This document shows, one piece after another, positions 7,350-14,621 of a stretch of DNA of 18,518 nucleotides. A program made the position numbers and the translations under genes. The notes below the pieces were generated by a model that was not told the DNA's origin, did no database searches, and saw only the letters and a list, made by a program, of their open reading frames with translations. Each line of letters begins with the position of its first letter. The first letter of the stretch is position 1. Source of the DNA: Scytonema sp. UIC 10036 (GTDB taxonomy: Bacteria; Cyanobacteriota; Cyanobacteriia; Cyanobacteriales; Nostocaceae); contig NZ_WJFC01000252.1 in assembly GCF_009725235.1 (NCBI RefSeq), positions 1-18,518 of the forward strand, read 5' to 3'.

Positions 7350-8615
7350 CTAATAATTAAATACCTGATTTGCTAATAAAACACTGTAATCTTCCCTCTG
7401 GCGAATCAAGCGATGTGTACCATTTTCTAATAACACCTCCGCAGGTTTAGGACGATGTAAAAAATGCGAAGACATAGCATAGCCATAAGCACCCACATCT
7501 AAAATGGCAATGATGTCACCAATTTCTAATGCTGGTAATTGGTAATTTTTACCTAGATAATCTCGTGAATATGTAGTATTTCCACAAATATCAGTTGTAT
7601 GTTTTTTGGATTTATCAATACCATTCCAAGTCACCATTTCCCGATAACCGCCGTGTACTGAGGGGACTGAAAGATTAGCAACGGTGGTATCCACTCCTAC
7701 AATCTGTTTCTCTGCTTGCCATTTTACTGAAACTACTTGAGCTAGCAAAGTCGCACAACCTGCGATCGCAGCTCGTCCTGGTTCAATGACTAACTCAATA
7801 TCTCTTTCCAAACGACTGATTCTGTCACTTAACTCTGCTGCAAACACTTCCCATTCAAAAGCTGCTTTACCATGATGATAGGGATAGCCAAAGCCACCAC
7901 CAAAATCCAAATATTGCCAATCTGGTAACTGTTGTGCTGTTGATAGCACAGTATCAATCACCTCAGTAAAGGCTTCTGTCGCATTGGTTCCCGTACCTCG
8001 GTAAAAATGCAAACCGCTCAATGGCAATTTTGCCTCATGAGTCACGGCGATCGCATTTTTGAATTCCTCCGGACGCACACCAATACGGCTATCTCCTGTA
8101 ATTTCGGGTAAGTTGAGACGTAAACCCAGACGGGGTGAAGAAACTTGATGAGAGAGGGAGCGATAAACTTCGCAGCACAGTTGCAATTGAGACACGCTGT
8201 CTAAATTGAGGGTTTTTACTCCCCAATTCAAAACTTGTTCCATTTCTGCACGATTCAAGTTACTTCCACTGTAAACAATTTGTTCTGGTGCAAAACCCGC
8301 CTGCAATCCCAGATAAATATCTCCTGGTGTATTGGCGTGTAGTCCCCAACCCGAATTCCGAAAAATTTGTAATAGAGAAATATTTCCATTCGTGACACTT
8401 GCAAAGCGAAATTGGGTATGGGGATAAGCAAAAGCCTGGGTAATACGCTGAATCGTTTGATGTAAGATGTCAGCTTGGTAAATGTAGAGTGGGGAATCGT
8501 AAGCCTTGAGTAATTCTCGAGCAAGTTCTTCAGAAAAAGGAAGATAAACCTCCTCACTCTTGACTCTGAAATCATCACTTGTTTCTAGTTTTGCCATTTT
8601 TTCTGCAATCTCCAT
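7350..8615 (-). CDS. Fold-III PLP decarboxylase homologue lacking the Schiff-base lysine
   Basis: A 421-residue homologue of diaminopimelate/ornithine decarboxylases: an alanine-racemase-like barrel followed by a beta domain. Retained: phosphate-binding GGGFG (239-243), EPGR (278-281), Cys344, and GAYGYAMSS (375-383). Changed: where the family has AxKxN, with the Lys that binds PLP, this protein reads FASVTNGN, placing Val74 at the Lys position; the PLP-stacking His in the GxHxHxG region is Tyr205 (GLHFYRGTG); the Asp of the CxxxD substrate motif is Thr348 (CGNTT). The DNA frame is continuous here, so these are not frameshift artefacts. Normal decarboxylation through an internal aldimine seems impossible. 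A pseudoenzyme or altered chemistry is inferred. The frame starts at 8615, overlapping the preceding ligase gene by 31 bases; a second in-frame ATG at 8597 still overlaps by 13. Translational coupling is likely. Confidence 0.85.
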   Translation of the reverse strand: MEIAEKMAKLETSDDFRVKSEEVYLPFSEELARELLKAYDSPLYIYQADILHQTIQRITQAFAYPHTQFRFASVTNGNISLLQIFRNSGWGLHANTPGDIYLGLQAGFAPEQIVYSGSNLNRAEMEQVLNWGVKTLNLDSVSQLQLCCEVYRSLSHQVSSPRLGLRLNLPEITGDSRIGVRPEEFKNAIAVTHEAKLPLSGLHFYRGTGTNATEAFTEVIDTVLSTAQQLPDWQYLDFGGGFGYPYHHGKAAFEWEVFAAELSDRISRLERDIELVIEPGRAAIAGCATLLAQVVSVKWQAEKQIVGVDTTVANLSVPSVHGGYREMVTWNGIDKSKKHTTDICGNTTYSRDYLGKNYQLPALEIGDIIAILDVGAYGYAMSSHFLHRPKPAEVLLENGTHRLIRQREDYSVLLANQVFNY

Positions 8616-10363
8616 AACTGTTTAGGTAGCCAAAATGGATGGTCAAAAGATTGTTTTCCCGCTCCTTCGCCGAAAACATATATTCGCCAAAATTGCCAAA
8701 CAATTAACAACCACAAAATCTCTCCAATCCGACGCCCTTGAATTCCCGCACCCAATTCACCTGCTGCAATTTGTGCTGCTAGATAGGGAGAAAAGCGATT
8801 TTCAATACGAAGTCTACCTGGATTTAACCACTGACCAATTTCATACCAAAACTCGTTTAAACACCAGGAGGTTAAAGGTACTCCCATACCACGCTTTTGT
8901 CGCCAAACAATTTCTGGGGGTAACAAATTTTCACAGGCTCGTTTGAGGATGTATTTCTCACAGGCTCCCTGCAAATAAAGTTCTCCAGAAACCTGGAACG
9001 TCCACTCAGTAAGTGGTAGATCGCAGAAAAGCGATCGCACATACAACCCATGAGCAAACCCTAAAGCCGTCGCTCGCGGTTGAATATTTTGTGCTCCTTT
9101 TAACATCAAGCTAGCACGGCGCAGCCGATGGAGGACGCCTTGGCAATACTCTGGATCGAGGGCTTCTGCAATCCAGTCTTGGGGATCTAATTTTTGTACC
9201 TGCTCGTAAATATCTGGCTGGTAAATCGCTTCGTAACCCCACAGACGGTGAAATGTCCGGAGATATTGTTGTATGGGTGTTTCTTGTCCTGAAGGATTTT
9301 CTGTTTGGTAAACCCCTGCTGCTATTAACGGCTTATTCGTCCAACCTGCAAATAACTGGTCGCCTCCCTCGCCGTTAAAAATGACCTGAGTATCCTGACT
9401 GGCTCTTTCTCCTAAAAGATACAAAGGAACGGTTACCCCATCGCCAAAAGGCAAATCGAGAGCTTGTACGGTAGAAATCATCGCTTTTTTTATTTGACGC
9501 GGGCTTGCATCAACTTTTACCAAAGGAATTTGCAGATGTTGGGCGACAATTTCTGCATAGGGGGATTCGGGAATACCCGCACCTCCAAAATCTAAAGTAT
9601 AGGCAATCACTTTTACTCCAGCCCGTACCAGTAATGCAGCGACTACAGAGGAATCCAATCCCCCGGAGAGAAAAACTCCCACAGGCTCATCTGTACAGTC
9701 GGAAATTTGACGCTCAAGGGCTTGTTGCAAAAGAGTTTGCAATTGTTGGACAGCCGTTGTTTCATCTTTTACTTGTTCCTGAGCTTCGCACCATTTCCAC
9801 AAGCGTTGATAATTCGGTGTTGATAGCTGTTGTGACTCAGATTGACTTTGCCAGACTAACTCTGTTCCCGCTGGAACGGCAAATATTTGACTAACGGGTG
9901 TTAAAGGATTGGGGGTATAAGAAAAACAAGTATAACCGTATAAACCAGGAATACTGACTTCTGGATTGTCCAGAACTTTCAGCAAGAGTTGCAGATGGGA
10001 TGCAAACCAAATCACTTGTGCTTGTTGCATCCAGTACAGAGGGACTCGTCCAAAAGGTTCCCGTCCTAAAATGAGGCGATCGCTTCCGTGTAATTTTACC
10101 CAAGCATCTGGTAAAAAAGAGTCATTAGCTCTCCCTGATGCTGATATACTAGCTAGCAAATAAACAGGCAGGCTTGGCTTTTGTGAAAAACTAGTATAAG
10201 CAACATTCCAAATAGGGTAGTTATTTTCATCTGGGGAATCGAAATCGCATAATTGGTAGGAATTGGTTAGAGATGTTTTTACAACATTGAGCCGCGCTTC
10301 TAATTCCGGGCGAAAACCATAACCCCAATATCCCAGAAATTGCTTTTTGGGAATTTTCTCCAT
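8585..10363 (-). CDS. Second asparagine-synthetase-like amide ligase, no glutaminase Cys
   Basis: A 592-residue protein with an ATP-pyrophosphatase domain of the asparagine-synthetase type: FLSGGLDSS (231-239), FNGEGGDQLFAG (329-340), and a C-terminal EKYILKRACENLLP...RQKRGMGVP stretch. The first 225 residues are a degenerate class-II amidotransferase domain. LGREPFGRVPLYW (99-111) corresponds to the RDRxGxxPLYY strand, but there is no N-terminal catalytic Cys. It should activate a carboxylate with ATP and use an amine donor other than glutamine. Its ATG begins one base after the stop of the membrane-protein gene upstream, and its 3' end overlaps the decarboxylase homologue, so the three genes form one operon and probably act together. 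It is clearly diverged from the ligase at 3655-5403. Product and substrate unknown. Confidence 0.87.
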   Translation of the reverse strand: MEKIPKKQFLGYWGYGFRPELEARLNVVKTSLTNSYQLCDFDSPDENNYPIWNVAYTSFSQKPSLPVYLLASISASGRANDSFLPDAWVKLHGSDRLILGREPFGRVPLYWMQQAQVIWFASHLQLLLKVLDNPEVSIPGLYGYTCFSYTPNPLTPVSQIFAVPAGTELVWQSQSESQQLSTPNYQRLWKWCEAQEQVKDETTAVQQLQTLLQQALERQISDCTDEPVGVFLSGGLDSSVVAALLVRAGVKVIAYTLDFGGAGIPESPYAEIVAQHLQIPLVKVDASPRQIKKAMISTVQALDLPFGDGVTVPLYLLGERASQDTQVIFNGEGGDQLFAGWTNKPLIAAGVYQTENPSGQETPIQQYLRTFHRLWGYEAIYQPDIYEQVQKLDPQDWIAEALDPEYCQGVLHRLRRASLMLKGAQNIQPRATALGFAHGLYVRSLFCDLPLTEWTFQVSGELYLQGACEKYILKRACENLLPPEIVWRQKRGMGVPLTSWCLNEFWYEIGQWLNPGRLRIENRFSPYLAAQIAAGELGAGIQGRRIGEILWLLIVWQFWRIYVFGEGAGKQSFDHPFWLPKQLWRLQKKWQN

Positions 10364-10364
10364 G

Positions 10365-10988
10365 CTATTTCACTTCAAAGTTAGTTTCGCTAAGTTGACG
10401 CCCTTGAAGAAACATACGCACCTTCCATTGACCTGGAGAAGATGCAGAACTTATGATGTGACGGCAGTGAGTATCCCAGATGGCTTTGTCAATTTCACGA
10501 GTTTGATAGCGATTTTCCTTGACAATTTGACCGCTAGGGTCTACCCAATTGCACGACAAATTTAGTTTTTCACCTAGAGGCGCATCTTTTAACGTGACAC
10601 GATAAAACACTTCTGAGTTGTTTTGGCGGGAGATATTTTTTAAATCGCCGCCATCATCTTGTGTAAGAGTGATGCGGTTTCTTTGGGTAGAAACGCGAGC
10701 TAAAACAGAGTTATGTTGTTGGATAGAAAATACAGTACTGGCAATGACTACCACTACCGTGGCAAACACTCCGATGGCAATTGTACGATTGCGCTTTTGC
10801 TGCACTTCTAATGCTTGACGCCGGTGGATTTGCACAAGGGCTTCATCAAGCAGTTCCGGCGCTAAACCTAATTCCTGTAAAATTTGCTGAACTTGTTCGG
10901 GTGCAATTTCTGCTTCCCGACGTGCTTGGAGTCTTCCTACTTCAGCGACGATCTGCTTTAATTGTTCAGTGGTAAGTTGCTGAGCCAT
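10365..10988 (-). CDS. Single-pass membrane protein with C-terminal extracytoplasmic domain, unknown function
   Basis: A 207-residue protein and first gene of the operon. Residues 1-65 are helical and charged (LTTEQLKQIV...ELLDEALVQIHRR), a likely cytosolic or helical-bundle segment. Residues 68-88 form one strong membrane helix. Residues 100-207 form a beta-rich domain with FYRVTLKDAPLGEKL, two Cys (146 and 175) that could form a disulfide, and SPGQWKVRMFLQGRQLS near the end. The positive KRNR before the helix suggests an N-in, C-out topology. The stop is separated by one base from the next start. A decayed inverted copy of the 3' end lies at 12421-12513. I do not recognise a named family; a role in anchoring or sensing for the two downstream enzymes is only a guess. 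Confidence 0.75.
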   Translation of the reverse strand: MAQQLTTEQLKQIVAEVGRLQARREAEIAPEQVQQILQELGLAPELLDEALVQIHRRQALEVQQKRNRTIAIGVFATVVVVIASTVFSIQQHNSVLARVSTQRNRITLTQDDGGDLKNISRQNNSEVFYRVTLKDAPLGEKLNLSCNWVDPSGQIVKENRYQTREIDKAIWDTHCRHIISSASSPGQWKVRMFLQGRQLSETNFEVK

Positions 10989-11208
10989 AATCTTGACCTA
11001 TTTTGGGTAAGTCGTTTAAGTAACCGTGAGAAATCCGGAGTAGAGCATTCCTGAGTGTTTTCGTGCGTTTGAACAACTATACTGAAGTCATGGGCGATCG
11101 TTGTAGACATCTAGCTGTTATTCAACCCCATGAACCAATAATTATGTATTTGGTTACGAAAATTAATATTTAGTTCTACATGGAGCTTTGCGAAGTGGAT
11201 TTGGATGG

Positions 11209-11796
11209 ATGAGTAAACACATTATTGGATTGACTGGTGGTATAGCCACAGGTAAAACCACTGTAGCTAATCATTTGGCTGGTGCCTACAATGTACCTAT
11301 TTTAGATGCAGATATTTATGCTAGAGATGCAGTATCTATAGGTTCGCCAATTCTTCAGGCGATCGCTGAGCGTTACGGAGAACAAATTTTACTCGCACAT
11401 GGTAGCCTTAACCGTCAGCGACTCGGTGAGATAATTTTTAACAATCGAGAGGAACGCAACTGGGTAGAAGGATTGATTCATCCTTATGTGCGCGATCGCT
11501 TTCTGCAAGATATAAGTATATCAACTGCACAAATATTAGTCTTAGTTGTGCCTTTGCTGTTTGAAGCAAGAATGACAGATTTAGTGACAGAAATTTGGGT
11601 TGTTATTTGTTCCGAAGAACAGCAATTAGAAAGATTGATGCAACGGAACAATTTAACCTTAGAACAAGCACAAGCTAGGATTCATAGCCAAATGTCAATT
11701 GCGGAGAAAGCTGCTAAGGCAAATGTGGTTTTAGATAACTCTTCCTCTTTGGAAAGGCTTCTCCAGCAAGTAGAGCGAGCTTTTCTGTTATTGTAG
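11209..11796 (+). CDS. coaE: Dephospho-CoA kinase
   Basis: Phosphorylates the 3'-hydroxyl of dephospho-CoA, the last step of coenzyme A synthesis, in the cytosol. The 195-residue protein opens with IIGLTGGIATGKTT, a P-loop typical of CoaE. It continues with LDADIYARD (the family's DAD motif), LGEIIFNN, and LIHPYVRDRF, the conserved HP in the CoA-binding helix, and has VPLLFE and the late QxxxEKAAKAN helix. The frame extends upstream to a TTG at 11188, but the ATG at 11209 is preferred because it places the first beta strand directly at the start, as in homologues. It stands alone, divergent from the ligase operon; no CoA-pathway neighbour is visible. Confidence 0.93.
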   Translation: MSKHIIGLTGGIATGKTTVANHLAGAYNVPILDADIYARDAVSIGSPILQAIAERYGEQILLAHGSLNRQRLGEIIFNNREERNWVEGLIHPYVRDRFLQDISISTAQILVLVVPLLFEARMTDLVTEIWVVICSEEQQLERLMQRNNLTLEQAQARIHSQMSIAEKAAKANVVLDNSSSLERLLQQVERAFLLL

Positions 11797-12147
11797 TGGT
11801 TTTTAATTAAGTGTAATACATAAAAAATTTATGGAACCGCAGCCTGTAGCTTAAATTTAGCATGACGCTGTTCTCTCCTTGCCCATACAAGAATTATCGA
11901 TTTTTCAACTTCGGGACTTCTAATTTTTCTTCGCGATCGCCCCTTGGGCGTCTCCCTCCGGGAGCATCGCATCCCTTGAGCGCTGCTGAAACTCATCTGA
12001 CATCTGTTGTGTCCATTGTGACTGGGGAATTGACTGCTTGTTGCAAAGTAGCAAGCTTAGCAAGCAGACAATCGTGGCGCAATTTGAGGTACTTAAGGTA
12101 CGATTTTTGGTTCTTGCGTACTAAGCTCAAGTTACATAAACAAAAAA
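11797..12147. other. 350-base gap with short palindromes, no convincing gene
   Basis: Between coaE and the small ORF. An open frame exists at 11862-12209 but its composition (many S, R and C, low-complexity) and its run through a repeat make it unlikely to be coding. The gap holds a HIP1-linked hairpin at 11933-11970, a CTGCTTG...CAAGCAG inverted pair around 12031-12067, and a GTACTTAAGGTAC palindrome near 12088-12100. No terminator with a T-run was found after coaE. Confidence 0.5.
11933..11970. repeat. HIP1-linked hairpin repeat
   Basis: Starts with GCGATCGC and ends with GCATCGC, so the outer GCGAT and ATCGC can pair. Inside is a perfect hairpin CTCCC-TCC-GGGAG (11952-11964). Short elements of this kind, built from HIP1 and a CTCCC/GGGAG stem, are scattered between genes in heterocystous cyanobacteria. 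Confidence 0.55.
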
Positions 12148-12342
12148 ATGGTACAAATTCCAGAAGAACGCGAACTAATGGCTACTGTTTACCTGAAAGA
12201 TGGAACTAAAGTCGAGGTTCCAATCTGCGAACTGGGAGAGTATCTAGAAGCCAATCGAGACTCAATCCAAGTACAGAAACTTAAAAGCCGTCGCGGTCCG
12301 ATTCGCTCAAAGATTGCAGCAGAACATAATCCCGCTGCTTAA
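12148..12342 (+). CDS. Small acidic/basic protein of unknown function
   Basis: A 64-residue protein reading MATVYLKDGTKVEVP from residue 11, then a middle segment with CELGEYLEANRDSIQVQ and a basic tail KSRRGPIRSK. The DGTKVEVP strand-turn and the charged helix look like a folded small protein rather than chance coding. An internal ATG at 12178 would give a 54-residue product starting MATVYLK and may be the real start; neither start has a convincing Shine-Dalgarno. Nothing in the sequence shows its function. It precedes the decayed fragment at 12421-12513. Confidence 0.5.
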   Translation: MVQIPEERELMATVYLKDGTKVEVPICELGEYLEANRDSIQVQKLKSRRGPIRSKIAAEHNPAA

Positions 12343-12420
12343 CTGTACAAAATTACGGTTACGTTATATAGTTCACCGTCGTAGTTTAGAGCTTCTAGCT
12401 TTTCTTGGCTCTCTGCAAAA

Positions 12421-12513
12421 AACGCATTACATGCATCTACTCCAGGTAAATCGAAGGTGCAAATCGTTCTCCACGATCGCCAACTTAGCGAAGCCGAATT
12501 TCAAGTGAAATAG
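12421..12513 (+). pseudogene. Decayed 3' fragment of a paralogue of the 10365-10988 membrane protein
   Basis: In the frame ending at the TAG at 12511, the last 24 residues match the C-terminus of the 207-residue membrane protein at 13 positions, including PG, KV, RQLSE and the final F-x-VK followed by the same TAG. Base-level identity is also clear: CTCCAGGT, GAAGGTGC, CAACTTAGCGAA and AAGTGAAATAG occur in the same order. Upstream, the match continues in another frame (CGCATTACAT against CGTCACAT), with about 10 bases lost, and an in-frame TAG at 12382 blocks the frame. It is therefore a broken remnant, inverted relative to the intact gene 2 kb away. Weaker similarity may extend back to about 12350. 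Confidence 0.65.
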
Positions 12514-12593
12514 TTATGGGCAAATATAGAGTTGCTATGTTTTCGGAAAGGTTCTTGACAAAACCTAAAAAATCTGGATTTGTCATGAATCGC

Positions 12594-13067
12594 TTATGCG
12601 TGCTTATCTAATAACTTTTGCAACAGACTATCGGATGCCCAGAAGGATGTGTTGCGTAGCTTGTCAATAGCCGTGGGCAAATCGATAAGCTTCATTGTTG
12701 CTGCTTGATCCAGAATCCCAAGAATGCCTGTGATGGTAAAGCCTTTATTTATTGCAGCGCGTCGTGCCTTCATATCATCTAGCAAAAGTAAATCTGCATC
12801 GATCTCTTGGGCTAAAAGAATAGCTGCGCGTTCCCCAGGATCGAGTACATCAACAATTGCATCTCCAGATTGGCTGACGGGTTGAATTTTAAGCCAGTCA
12901 GGTGGAGTGGATATCCAAGCTTGAACCGCTTGAGGAGCAGCTATATCCGATAACTCACTGTGAACAGCTTGAGGAATGATGATTTGCTCAAACAGTTCGG
13001 GCAGTAAATTAATCTGCCCAATCAAAACGAGGTAGTTGATGGGCGATGTATTGGAAACAATAATCAT
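12594..13067 (-). CDS. PIN-like toxin, DUF3368 family
   Basis: A 157-residue protein of the PIN-like DUF3368 family, predicted RNase toxin of a type II toxin-antitoxin pair. It opens with MIIVSNTSPINYLVLIG and continues with IIPQAVHSEL (Glu38), LDPGERAAILLAQE (Asp76, Glu79) and LLLDDMKARRAA (Asp97, Asp98), the acidic cluster expected in PIN domains. The first acidic position is Asn6 instead of Asp; I recall SNTSP being common in this family, so this may not mean loss of activity. The start overlaps the antitoxin stop by 4 bases, which implies coupled translation. RNA target unknown. Confidence 0.82.
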   Translation of the reverse strand: MIIVSNTSPINYLVLIGQINLLPELFEQIIIPQAVHSELSDIAAPQAVQAWISTPPDWLKIQPVSQSGDAIVDVLDPGERAAILLAQEIDADLLLLDDMKARRAAINKGFTITGILGILDQAATMKLIDLPTAIDKLRNTSFWASDSLLQKLLDKHA

Positions 13068-13333
13068 TCTGAGACTAAGACAGTGCGAATAGCTTGGACA
13101 TCTTGCTCTAAGTCTTCTTCTGTGTACGGTAGGTAAGCTTTTTCACGCTTAAGGAATTCGTAGGTTTCCCATCGAGAGACAAAGTTAAGCATTCGGCGGA
13201 CTTCAGCAGCTCCAATACGACTTTGGCGATAGTGGTCAGCTGCTATCAGTTCTAACACTCGGCGTGATATCACTTCTGGTTGAAGATTCAGTTGATTGGC
13301 AATGTCGTCGGGAAGGACGATGGTAATTTGCAT
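13064..13333 (-). CDS. UPF0175 family antitoxin
   Basis: Encodes an 89-residue protein starting MQITIVLPDDIANQL, typical of UPF0175 antitoxins, followed by a helical DNA-binding part (VISRRVLELIAADHYRQSRI) and a C-terminal acidic tail (EEDLEQDVQAIRTVL) likely to bind the toxin. The frame extends 15 codons upstream, but a strong AAGGAGGT lies 7 bases before the ATG at 13333, so the shorter start is right. It precedes and overlaps the toxin gene by 4 bases. Antitoxins of this kind usually repress their own promoter; the short upstream region with TATAAT fits that. Confidence 0.83.
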   Translation of the reverse strand: MQITIVLPDDIANQLNLQPEVISRRVLELIAADHYRQSRIGAAEVRRMLNFVSRWETYEFLKREKAYLPYTEEDLEQDVQAIRTVLVSE

Positions 13334-13340
13334 TGGCATT

Positions 13341-13348
13341 ACCTCCTT
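13341..13348 (-). promoter_or_regulatory. Shine-Dalgarno of the antitoxin gene
   Basis: AAGGAGGT on the minus strand, with its GGAGG 8 bases from the ATG at 13333. It is by far the best ribosome binding site in the window and decides the antitoxin start. Confidence 0.8.
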
Positions 13349-13361
13349 GGACTTACTACTC

Positions 13362-13367
13362 ATTATA
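13362..13367 (-). promoter_or_regulatory. Probable -10 box of the toxin-antitoxin operon
   Basis: A perfect TATAAT on the minus strand, which would place the transcription start about 20 bases before the antitoxin ATG. No good -35 hexamer is seen at 16-18 bases upstream, so regulation by another factor or a weak -35 is possible. Confidence 0.5.
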
Positions 13368-13421
13368 TAGTAATTCACTCTAAAGCCAGATTGATAAATA
13401 GCAATTGTGAAACTACTTTAT

Positions 13422-13508
13422 GACTTACGCAATCTCAACGGTATTTTAAGAGTTTCACACGTTGTCGATCCCCCAAATCTCCTTAAAAAGGGGGACTTTG
13501 TGTAAGTC
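13422..13508. mobile_element. MITE-like element, copy 1
   Basis: About 87 bases bounded by GACTTACGCAA on the left and TTGTGTAAGTCC on the right, which are near-perfect inverted repeats. The interior has CAACGGTATTTTAAGAG and a CCCCC...TTAAAAAGGGGG hairpin. The same parts recur in the same order and orientation at 14770-14859. No coding capacity, so it would depend on a transposase elsewhere. Confidence 0.65.
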
Positions 13509-13520
13509 CTGTACTTAATT

Positions 13521-14048
13521 TCACAGTTGATTGAGTTGAAACTCAACAAAAGGAGTATCCACACGTCCCGACCAAACCTTGCGCGATCGCATTTGTTCAA
13601 TTGATTCCCGGACGTATTCAATCCACTGTCTTGTTTCACATAATTCTTGATAGCTAAAACGAATTTGATAGGTAGCTAGTTTTAGTTGGTCGAACCACCA
13701 ATAGCCTCCATCTCTCCTAACAATCAGAAGTTTGAATCGGTCTAACTTCTGCCACAAAAGGCTAGCTTCAAGAAAGAATTCGATACATTCTCCCGGCATA
13801 GCTAGGGGGAAATCAGATTCTTTTGGGACTTTAACAACATCACTCCCGCCACCTCTGTGTTGTATTTGACCTTGGGCTCCCACCAGTTCAGGAGTTAATG
13901 TGTTAAAAAAGCTGAAATGAAGGGATTCTTGGGTGTTATTGGTAATTCTTAACCCTATCTGCATAGAAAAAATGGTATTTTTTTTTCTTGGTAATGTCAA
14001 TACTCTTTCCGGCATTACGGTTTCAAAACAGATACCATTAACTTCCAC
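13521..14048 (-). CDS. Unknown protein, second repeat of a tandem paralogous pair
   Basis: About 175 residues from the GTG at 14048; an internal ATG 11 codons later (MPERVLTLP) is another start. It is predicted beta-rich with LRITNNTQESLHFSFFNTLTPELVGAQGQ, then PGECIEFFLEASLLWQ, then YWWFDQLKLATYQIRFSY. These match the preceding ORF (14079-14621) segment by segment: ITNNT, FIPELV, GQ, PG, LFWQ, and L-P-G-YQLRF. It is in the same frame as that ORF, with only a TGA and 10 sense codons between them, so the two may once have been a single two-repeat protein. It has a longer C-terminal helix region (IEYVRESIEQMRSRKVW). No known family recognised. Confidence 0.6.
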   Translation of the reverse strand: MEVNGICFETVMPERVLTLPRKKNTIFSMQIGLRITNNTQESLHFSFFNTLTPELVGAQGQIQHRGGGSDVVKVPKESDFPLAMPGECIEFFLEASLLWQKLDRFKLLIVRRDGGYWWFDQLKLATYQIRFSYQELCETRQWIEYVRESIEQMRSRKVWSGRVDTPFVEFQLNQL

Positions 14049-14078
14049 GGCGTTACCGTTAGGCTCTATAGGTTGAAT

Positions 14079-14621
14079 TCAGTGAAAATTAACTCTAGGT
14101 GTTGCCGGATCAATTGAGTTAGTTGGTGATTGATTGGTAACTCCTATCTCGACAGATTTATTGTTGTAATTACTATTAATTTTATTGATATAAATGAACC
14201 GAAGCTGATAATTTCCTGGTTGGAGTGCATGAAAAGAGTAATAAGTTCTTGTTCTAAAGTATTCAAAGTCGAAAGAAAAGTCTTTATTAGGTAATTCCAG
14301 GATAAGTAAGTTATTCTGCCAAAACAGCCTTCCATCTAACCAAACACAAGTGTCTTTTCCAGGTTGAACTAGCCAAGAATTGATAATTTTCGTATCTTCT
14401 TGCCTATTAAAGTTAGCTAATTTTGAGAACAAGCATTTTAATTGAAAAATCCAACTTAGCTGTTGAGGTTGTTTTTGATTTATGGATTCTTGCTCATTGA
14501 CTACGAAAACCCCCTGTGAGGTTTGACCATCCGAGTTCACAAGTTCTGGAATAAAGGTGTCATCAAAGCTGACAGGAAATGGCTCTGATGTGTTGTTAGT
14601 TATCTGAACAACTAGATGCAC
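14079..14621 (-). CDS. Unknown protein, first repeat of a tandem paralogous pair, start uncertain
   Basis: About 180 residues from a GTG at 14621, but that GTG lies inside the homologous region. The upstream in-frame sequence, back to the TAG at 14727, still reads like the paralogue (YPAREITYTL against MPERVLTLP) yet contains no ATG, GTG or TTG that would start it; a TTA sits near the paralogue's start position. The body has VQITNNTSEPFPVSF, TFIPELVNSDGQ, PGKDTCVWLDGRLFWQ and LQPGNYQLRFIY, suggesting a beta-sandwich domain. Its TGA is followed in frame by the second repeat. It may be expressed from the internal GTG, from a non-standard start, or be a decaying gene. Function unknown. Confidence 0.5.
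   Translation of the reverse strand: MHLVVQITNNTSEPFPVSFDDTFIPELVNSDGQTSQGVFVVNEQESINQKQPQQLSWIFQLKCLFSKLANFNRQEDTKIINSWLVQPGKDTCVWLDGRLFWQNNLLILELPNKDFSFDFEYFRTRTYYSFHALQPGNYQLRFIYINKINSNYNNKSVEIGVTNQSPTNSIDPATPRVNFH

Noticed and set aside
8255..8578. ORF inside the decarboxylase-like gene, same strand but another frame
   Set aside because: It is a shadow of the clearly conserved frame; no independent domain features.
3655..10363. Lasso-peptide cluster, because asparagine-synthetase-like cyclases are present
   Set aside because: No transglutaminase-like leader peptidase, recognition element or ABC exporter is present, and no convincing precursor ORF was found in the gaps.
11090..11173. 27-residue ORF upstream of coaE as a possible leader or precursor peptide
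   Set aside because: No ribosome binding site, no precursor-like features, and it lies on the opposite strand from the ligase operon.
11862..12209. 115-residue ORF after coaE
   Set aside because: It runs through a HIP1 hairpin repeat, has no family features, and overlaps the more plausible small ORF at 12148.
12314..12508. 64-residue ORF overlapping the small protein gene
   Set aside because: It is in a different frame from the recognisable pseudogene tail and shows no protein-like features apart from what the decayed copy explains.
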